From Actinomycetota bacterium (GTDB lineage Bacteria; Actinomycetota; Acidimicrobiia; Acidimicrobiales; AC-25): DNA of 7,235 nucleotides. Positions 4,226 through 7,235 of this stretch are shown piece by piece. The notes beneath the pieces were generated by a model, which was given only the letters and a program-made list of their open reading frames with translations, was not told the origin of the DNA and made no database searches. The position numbers and the translations under genes were made by a program. Each line of letters begins with the position of its first letter. Within the stretch, counting starts at the first letter, position 1. Where the stretch lies: the NCBI GenBank assembly GCA_005888395.1, contig VAXF01000006.1:1-7235 (forward strand), in the 5' to 3' direction.

Positions 4226-5823
4226 TCGGCGAACCGGTCGCGCAGGTCCTTCTTCGAGAACTTTCCCACCGAGGTCTTCGGCACCTCGTCGATGAACACC
4301 ACGTCGTCGGGCAGCCACCATTTGGCCACCTTCGGCTCGAGCCAGGCCAGGACCTCCTCCTTGGTGAGCGCCTCGCCCGGCTTCACGACCACGCACGCCA
4401 GCGGGCGCTCGACCCACTTCTCGTGCGGGACGCCGACCACGGCCGCCTCGGCGACCTTGGGGTGGGCCATGATCTCGTTCTCGAGCTCCACCGAGCTGAT
4501 CCACTCGCCGCCCGACTTCACCAGGTCCTTGGTGCGGTCGACGAGGCGGATGTAGCCCTCGGAGTCGATCACGGCGACGTCGCCCGTGCGCAACCAGCCG
4601 TCCTTGGTGAAGGAGTCGCCCGAACGCGGGTCGTTGTAATAGTCGGACGCGATCCACGGGCCGCGCACCTGCAATTCGCCCGAGGACTCGCCGTCCCATG
4701 GCAGCTCGTCGATCGTCTCGGGCGCCACGACCCGCACGTCGACGCCGGGCACGATGAGGCCCGCCGTCGCGCGCACGTCGGCGAGCGCGTCCTCGGTGAG
4801 GCCCGCCAGCGTGCTCTTCGTGCGGCACACCGACGCCAGCGGGCTGGTCTCCGTCATGCCCCACGCCTGCAAGATCGGGAGCCCGACCTTCTCGCGGTAC
4901 GCCTCGGACAGCACCTTCGGGACGGCCGAGCCGCCGCACGGGATGACGCGCAAGCTCGACGTGTCGCGGCCCTCGAGCAGCGGGAGCACGCCCATCCAGA
5001 TCGTCGGCACCCCCGCGGCGACCGTGACGCGCTCGCTCTCGATGAGGTCGGCGACCGCCGGCGGCGAGAGGTCGGCTCCGGGGAACACGAGCGTCGCGCC
5101 TGCGAACACGCCGGCGTGGGCGAGGCCCCACGCGTTGGCGTGGAACATCGGCACGACCGGGAGGATGACGTCGGACTCGCGGATCCCGAGGCAGTCGGCG
5201 AACATCGTGGCCATCGAGTGCAGGAACGTCGAGCGGTGCGAGTAGACGACGCCCTTCGGGTTGCCGGTGGTGCCGCTCGTGTAGCACATGGCCGCGGCGC
5301 GGTTCTCGTCCTCGACGTGGAACTCGACGGGCTCGGCTGCGTCGAGCAGCGCTTCGTAGCCGACGATGCGGGAGTCGTCGGGGACGTCGCCCTTGCCGTC
5401 GTCCATTACGACGACCTGTTTCACCGTCTCGAACGTGTCGATCATCGGCCAGAGCAGGCCCACCAACGACCGGTCGACGAACACGACCTCGTCCTCGGCG
5501 TGGTTGGCGATGTATGTCAGCTGGTCGGGGAACAGGCGGATATTGAGGGTGTGCAGCACGCGACCCGTGCACGGAACGGCGAAGTAGAGCTCGAGGTGAC
5601 GGGCCGTGTTCCACGCGAACGTCGCGACGCGCGCGTCGGGCGAGAGCCCCAGCGTGTCGAGGACGCCCCCGAGCCGGCGGGTGCGCTCGGCCCACTCGCC
5701 ATAGGTCGTGCGCTCGCGGCCGGTGGCGGTCGCCGTGACGACCTCCTTGTCGGGGAACAGCCGCTCGCCTCGATGGAACAGGTGGGGCAGGGTAAGCGGG
5801 TAGTCCTGCATCAGGCCCTTCAT
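4207..5823 (-). CDS. Medium/long-chain fatty acid-CoA ligase (AlkK/FadD-type)
   Basis: A 538-residue adenylate-forming enzyme that activates a fatty acid with ATP to an acyl-AMP and then an acyl-CoA, feeding beta-oxidation or lipid synthesis. The core motifs are all present: P-loop YTSGTTGNPKG (181-191), PMFHANAWGL (225-234, typical of AlkK-like ligases), WGMTETSP (321-328), GWLRTGD (409-415), DRTKDLVKSGGEWIS (429-443) and the catalytic lysine K521 in TSVGKFSKK. Length is normal for the family. The frame extends upstream to 6123, but I chose the ATG at 5821-5823 because GAGGGAGG (5828-5835) lies 4 bases before it and family homology starts there; the ATG at 5811 is a less likely alternative. 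No signal peptide or membrane segment is evident, so it is probably cytoplasmic. Its start is back-to-back with a membrane-protein gene and its end overlaps the HD gene. Exact chain-length preference cannot be read from sequence. Confidence 0.95.
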   Translation of the reverse strand: MKGLMQDYPLTLPHLFHRGERLFPDKEVVTATATGRERTTYGEWAERTRRLGGVLDTLGLSPDARVATFAWNTARHLELYFAVPCTGRVLHTLNIRLFPDQLTYIANHAEDEVVFVDRSLVGLLWPMIDTFETVKQVVVMDDGKGDVPDDSRIVGYEALLDAAEPVEFHVEDENRAAAMCYTSGTTGNPKGVVYSHRSTFLHSMATMFADCLGIRESDVILPVVPMFHANAWGLAHAGVFAGATLVFPGADLSPPAVADLIESERVTVAAGVPTIWMGVLPLLEGRDTSSLRVIPCGGSAVPKVLSEAYREKVGLPILQAWGMTETSPLASVCRTKSTLAGLTEDALADVRATAGLIVPGVDVRVVAPETIDELPWDGESSGELQVRGPWIASDYYNDPRSGDSFTKDGWLRTGDVAVIDSEGYIRLVDRTKDLVKSGGEWISSVELENEIMAHPKVAEAAVVGVPHEKWVERPLACVVVKPGEALTKEEVLAWLEPKVAKWWLPDDVVFIDEVPKTSVGKFSKKDLRDRFADYVLPA

Positions 5824-6535
5824 GGCGCCTCCCTCGTCGGCTCGGTGCGAGGGTAGCGACTCCTCTAGCGTCGGGTTCCTGCAACGCGACCGTCCGAGCC
5901 GCCGCACGCTCGTCCTGCTCGTCGGCCCGATCGCCCTCCTGTGGATCGTGGGCACGATCGCCAACGCCCTCACGCCGTGGCTGCTCTCGCACCACCCGCT
6001 CGCCCTCATCTGGCTCGAGCCCCGCAACCGCAACCTGGTGGCGGCGTCGCCCCGCGTGGACACACTCCCGTTCGTTGTGGCCGGAGTGGTCCGCAGGGTG
6101 TCGTCGGACCCGCTCTTCTTCATCGTCGGCCACCTCTACGGCGAGGCCGGCGTGCGCTGGATCGAGCGCAAGATGGGCGAGGGTGGCGTCGCCATCCGCT
6201 GGGTCGAGCGCTGGTTCAAGCGGGCCTCGTGGCCGATGGTCTTCCTGTTCCCGGGTGCGCTGGTGTGCGTGCTCGCCGGCGCGACCGGCATGGGGATCGT
6301 CACGTTCGCGGCGCTCAACCTGTGCGGCACGATCGCCATCGTCGTCGCGTTGCGGGTGCTCGCGGACCACATCCGCGGCCCGGTCGACGCCGTCCTCCGG
6401 TTCAACGACCGCAACGTGAAGTGGCTGACGATTGCGTCGATCGTGCTCGTGCTCGTCTGGCTGGTGTGGCAGCGCCGCCAGGGCAGCACGCCGATCGTGA
6501 GCCTCGACGACGTGCAGGAGGAGCTGGAGCAGTAG
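5822..6535 (+). CDS. DedA/VTT (SNARE-associated)-like integral membrane protein
   Basis: A 237-residue membrane protein with hydrophobic segments at about 29-50, 80-101, 138-158, 160-182 and 200-217. The central part, FFIVGHLYGEAGVRW followed by an amphipathic stretch and LFPGALVCVLAGATGM, resembles the DedA/VTT core, whose members are linked to membrane lipid flipping and envelope homeostasis. The usual Arg of the FxPGxR motif is replaced here (LFPGALV), so this is a divergent member and its activity is uncertain. The only in-frame ATG before the first membrane segment is at 5822. It shares CATG with the ligase start and has no Shine-Dalgarno; a CTG at 5879 is possible, and the next GTG would remove half of the first membrane segment. 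Residues 1-27 are Ser-rich and not recognisable. The C-terminal tail after residue 217 is short, begins with basic residues, and ends in an acidic stretch. Confidence 0.75.
   Translation: MAPPSSARCEGSDSSSVGFLQRDRPSRRTLVLLVGPIALLWIVGTIANALTPWLLSHHPLALIWLEPRNRNLVAASPRVDTLPFVVAGVVRRVSSDPLFFIVGHLYGEAGVRWIERKMGEGGVAIRWVERWFKRASWPMVFLFPGALVCVLAGATGMGIVTFAALNLCGTIAIVVALRVLADHIRGPVDAVLRFNDRNVKWLTIASIVLVLVWLVWQRRQGSTPIVSLDDVQEELEQ
5828..5835 (-). promoter_or_regulatory. Shine-Dalgarno of the acyl-CoA ligase gene
   Basis: GAGGGAGG on the minus strand, 4 bases before the ATG at 5823, is the strongest ribosome binding site in the window. It decides the ligase start against the long upstream open frame. 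It lies inside the first codons of the opposite membrane-protein frame. Confidence 0.7.
5850..5855 (-). promoter_or_regulatory. Candidate -10 element (TACCCT) for the acyl-CoA ligase gene
   Basis: TACCCT fits TANNNT and would place the transcription start about 20 bases before the ligase ATG, leaving room for the Shine-Dalgarno. No good -35 lies at the usual distance; GGAACC is nearby. Low confidence. Confidence 0.25.
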
Positions 6536-6549
6536 CGGTGTGCTGGCCT

Positions 6550-7235
6550 CTACAAACCGAGTAGTGAGTCGAGGCCGACGGTGAGACCGGGGCAGGCGGC
6601 GATGCCCTTCACCGCGAGGAGCACACCCGGCATGAATGAGGTGCGGTCGTAGGAGTCGTGACGGATGGTGAGGCCCTGGCCGGTCGTGCCGAGCAGTACC
6701 TCGTGGTGGGCGACGAGGCCGCGCTGGCGCACACTGTGCACGCGGATGCCCGGCGCCGCCTCTACCCCGCGGGCGCCGGGGACGATCTCGGTGCGGGTGG
6801 GGTCACGGCCCCACTGGTCGGAGGCGGCAGCCATGCGGGCGGCTGTGAGCATGGCCGTCCCAGACGGCGCGTCGGTCTTCTGGTCGTGGTGCAGCTCGAT
6901 GATCTCGGCGGTGTCGAAATACGGCGCGGCCATCTCGGCCATCCGCATCATCAGGACCGCGCCGATGGCGAAGTTGGGGGCGATCAGGCAGTTGCTCTGC
7001 GTGAACACGGAGCGGAGGTCGTCGTAGTCGGCCTGCGTGAACCCCGTCGTGCCCACGACCGCGTGCACACCATGCTCGGCACACCACCGGGTGTTGGCGC
7101 GTGCCGCGTCGATCTCGGTGAAGTCGACGGCGACGTCGGCCCGCTCGCGTGCCAGCACGTCGGCGTCGGGCATGACCTCGATCGACACGTCCGCACCGAT
7201 CGCCTGGCGGAGGTCGATGCCGGCGTGGAACGGAT
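6550..7235 (-). CDS. dapB: 4-hydroxy-tetrahydrodipicolinate reductase (DapB), N-terminus beyond right edge
   Basis: The frame is open from base 7235 to a TAG at 6550-6552, showing about 227 C-terminal residues of a protein normally 240-270 long. The N-terminal nucleotide-binding GxxGxxG loop is therefore off the window. DapB reduces 4-hydroxy-tetrahydrodipicolinate with NAD(P)H to tetrahydrodipicolinate, for lysine and diaminopimelate synthesis in the cytoplasm. Counting residues from the GTG at 7188, visible hallmarks are VDFT, VVGTTGF (cofactor contact), APNFAIGAVLMM, and the family signature ELHHDQKTDAPSGTA (99-112 region). In that signature, H100 and K104 match the catalytic His159 and Lys163 of E. 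coli. The C-terminus is GLDSLLGL. The GTG at 7186-7188 is internal: DapB-like sequence (FHAGIDLRQAIGADV) continues before it. It converges on the membrane-protein gene with 14 bases between stops and no clear terminator. Confidence 0.95.
   Translation of the reverse strand, partial: PFHAGIDLRQAIGADVSIEVMPDADVLARERADVAVDFTEIDAARANTRWCAEHGVHAVVGTTGFTQADYDDLRSVFTQSNCLIAPNFAIGAVLMMRMAEMAAPYFDTAEIIELHHDQKTDAPSGTAMLTAARMAAASDQWGRDPTRTEIVPGARGVEAAPGIRVHSVRQRGLVAHHEVLLGTTGQGLTIRHDSYDRTSFMPGVLLAVKGIAACPGLTVGLDSLLGL

Noticed and set aside
3781..5856. A 691-residue open frame on the plus strand
   Set aside because: It is mostly antisense to the clear acyl-CoA ligase, is Arg/His/Asp-rich with no recognisable domain, and is a typical GC-rich shadow frame.
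4151..6370. A 739-residue open frame on the minus strand
   Set aside because: It is an alternative frame of the ligase region and antisense to the membrane protein, with a highly basic low-complexity translation and no motifs.

Overview
This is a GC-rich window with strong G/C preference at third codon positions and genes packed a few bases apart on both strands. It looks like the chromosome of a high-GC actinobacterium. An Acidimicrobiia-type organism would fit the gene content (tandem TetR regulators, an AlkK-type acyl-CoA ligase, probable leaderless starts), but that placement is inference. No mobile element, CRISPR array, rRNA or tRNA gene is visible, and no non-coding stretch exceeds about 70 bases.

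Layout, left to right. At 1-402 (-) lies the N-terminal part of a TetR-family repressor that runs off the left edge. At 436-1014 (-) lies a second, complete TetR repressor. The two align without gaps over about 107 residues at roughly 42% identity, so they look like tandem paralogs. The 33 bases between them hold a candidate promoter overlapped by a TGAGAC-N15-GTCTCA inverted repeat, a plausible autoregulatory site. Diverging from the second regulator, 1041-2099 (+) encodes one polypeptide with a SAM-dependent methyltransferase domain followed by a complete Mug/TDG-type uracil/mismatch DNA glycosylase domain.

A minus-strand group follows. It holds a 39-residue Lys/Arg-rich protein (2106-2225), a 91-residue protein of unknown function (2251-2526), and a 355-residue alkaline-phosphatase-superfamily phosphodiesterase/pyrophosphatase-like enzyme (2595-3662). 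Divergent from the last gene, across only 17 bases, is a 181-residue HD-domain protein (3680-4225, +). It keeps the residue pattern of PhnZ/TmpB mixed-valence diiron oxygenases, which cleave phosphonates. The pair could be an uncharacterised organophosphorus or phosphonate module, although no known phosphonate gene such as phnY/tmpA or phnCDE is present to confirm it.

The right part holds an AlkK/FadD-type fatty acid-CoA ligase (4207-5823, -), whose 3' end overlaps the HD gene. A DedA/VTT-like membrane protein (5822-6535, +) begins on the same CATG as the ligase. The C-terminal three quarters or more of dapB (6550-7235, -), the lysine-pathway dihydrodipicolinate reductase, is cut by the right edge.

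The most notable items are the methyltransferase-glycosylase fusion, the PhnZ-like protein paired with the phosphodiesterase, and the paired TetR paralogs with their intergenic palindrome. All calls come from reading the sequence by eye; no database search was run.
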